This document shows, piece by piece, positions 5,035 through 5,866 of a stretch of 5,866 nucleotides of DNA. The stretch's first letter is position 1. Each line of letters opens with the position of its first letter. The position numbers and the translations under genes were made by a program. The notes beneath the pieces are model-generated. The model saw only the letters and a program-made list of their open reading frames with translations, did no database searches and was not told the origin of the DNA. Origin of the DNA: AcAMD-5 sp044343935 (GTDB lineage Bacteria > Actinomycetota > Actinomycetes > S36-B12 > UBA5976); the NCBI GenBank assembly GCA_044343935.1, contig JBIJDU010000034.1:1-5866 (forward strand). The letters are read 5' to 3'.

Positions 5035-5866
5035 GTGAGTCAGTTTTTTACATCCATCATCCACCGGATCGTGTTAATCGGTTCCACTTTTGCCGTACTA
5101 GGCGCAATTCATAGCCTTATTAATTTGAAACTAATAAGACGACCAAAGCCAGCCGTCCCGATTTATGAAAAAGTCAGTGTGTTGCTACCGGTATTGAATG
5201 AAGCAGATCGAATTGCACCCACCCTGCAGTCATTGCAAGCGCAAGAAGAACTTCTTGATTTTGAGCTAATCATTCGAGACGATGGGTCAACTGATCAAAC
5301 TGTAGAAGTGATAAATCATTTAACTCGAAATTCAAAGTTTCAGGTAAAAGTTATTACCAATGACCAACCAGCTCCAACTGGATGGGTTTCTAAATCTTGG
5401 AGTTGCTACCAAATGAGTAAAATGGCAACAGGTTCGGTTTTAGTATTTATTGATGCTGATGTTAGCTTCGCGCCTACTGCAATTGCTCAAGGTGTAACAA
5501 CGCTGCGTGGCTATAAACTTGATTTGATTTCGCCATACCCAAAGCAAACTGCAATCACATGGTCGGAGCGACTTATCCAACCTCTGCTGCAATGGAGTTG
5601 GTTGACTTTTCTGCCGCTGCGAATTGCTGAACGTTCAAAGAACCCAGCACTTTCTGCCGCAAATGGCCAGTTTATTTTGGTTGATGCCGCGAAATACCAC
5701 GCTAGTGGTGGCCATAGTGCCAATCCGGACGCCGTGTTCGATGACATTGCACTGCTGCGAACAATAAAGAGTTTTGGTGGATCCGGTGTTGTAATAGATG
5801 GTACCGAATTAGCTAAAACCAGAATGTACCGAAATGTTACCGAATTAACTGACGGCTATGCAAAAT
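5035..5866 (+). CDS. cruG: CruG-like family 2 glycosyltransferase (carotenoid), 3' end missing
   Basis: Open from a GTG at 5035 to the right edge (277 codons), with no stop. Residues about 8-30 form an N-terminal membrane segment. The GT-A domain follows: VLLPVLNEADRI (49-60), RDDGSTD (81-87), PTGWVSKSW (114-122), the metal-binding DAD (140-142), AANGQFILV (208-216), VFDDIALLR (234-242), where most relatives have ED, and RMYRNVTELTDGYAK (263-277). The layout matches CruG and related carotenoid glycosyltransferases, which attach a sugar to the 2'-hydroxyl. GTG 5026 is in frame and also possible; 5035 is preferred for a weak GGGCGG upstream. No ATG lies near the N-terminus. It starts just after cruF and surely shares its transcript. 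The sugar donor is unknown, and the missing C-terminus (normally more membrane segments) cannot be judged. Confidence 0.87.
   Translation, partial: MSQFFTSIIHRIVLIGSTFAVLGAIHSLINLKLIRRPKPAVPIYEKVSVLLPVLNEADRIAPTLQSLQAQEELLDFELIIRDDGSTDQTVEVINHLTRNSKFQVKVITNDQPAPTGWVSKSWSCYQMSKMATGSVLVFIDADVSFAPTAIAQGVTTLRGYKLDLISPYPKQTAITWSERLIQPLLQWSWLTFLPLRIAERSKNPALSAANGQFILVDAAKYHASGGHSANPDAVFDDIALLRTIKSFGGSGVVIDGTELAKTRMYRNVTELTDGYAK

Noticed and set aside
5011..5037. Possible CruF-CruG fusion by read-through
   Set aside because: Both genes are in the same frame across one TAA with no stop between, but nothing suggests recoding; GTG codons follow at once as normal starts.
5511..5747. 78-codon minus-strand frame near the right end
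   Set aside because: It is antisense to the GTG-started glycosyltransferase, whose motifs run through this stretch.

Overview
The window looks like an actinobacterial chromosome segment of fairly low GC. The best guess is a freshwater planktonic lineage of the acI / Nanopelagicales type. This rests on protein flavour (an actinobacterial Rrf2 without cysteines, a YbaK of the 'IVNSLVF' type, a TauE/SafE start typical of actinobacteria), on several start codons that look leaderless, and on the combination of N-acetylglucosamine catabolism with carotenoid genes. The lineage is inferred, not proven. No mobile element, CRISPR array, tRNA or rRNA was seen, and coding density is very high.

Layout. 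(1) Positions 1-600, minus strand: the first 34 codons of a TauE/SafE-family membrane transporter, which runs off the left edge, preceded by an Rrf2-family repressor gene. (2) Positions 669-1181, plus strand: a YbaK/ProX-type aminoacyl-tRNA editing-domain protein, divergent from rrf2. (3) Positions 1178-3360, minus strand: a two-gene amino-sugar operon, nagA then a double-SIS protein (probable glucosamine-6-phosphate deaminase), joined by an ATGA overlap. Its last stop codon interlocks with that of the ybaK gene. (4) Positions 3361-3475: the only sizeable intergenic region (115 bp). It holds back-to-back promoters sharing a palindrome and a strong hairpin in the nagA leader that buries the Shine-Dalgarno sequence. 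(5) Positions 3476-5866, plus strand: a carotenoid end-group operon of a CrtA-like monooxygenase, a CruF-like hydratase (ATGA overlap) and a CruG-like glycosyltransferase that starts with GTG and runs off the right edge.

How the genes work together. NagA deacetylates GlcNAc-6-phosphate and the SIS protein probably deaminates the resulting glucosamine-6-phosphate to fructose-6-phosphate, feeding glycolysis and releasing acetate and ammonia. On the other strand, CruF would hydrate the 1',2' end of an acyclic carotenoid, CrtA would oxidise C-2/C-2', and CruG would attach a sugar there, giving a polar glycosylated xanthophyll. The order of these steps is inference. The upstream carotenoid genes (crtE, crtB, crtI and so on) are not in the window.

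The points most worth following up are the SD-masking hairpin before nagA (which starts with TTG), the shared palindromic divergent promoter, the CrtA-CruF-CruG combination, and the replacement of the usual catalytic lysine by Asn52 in the YbaK-like protein.
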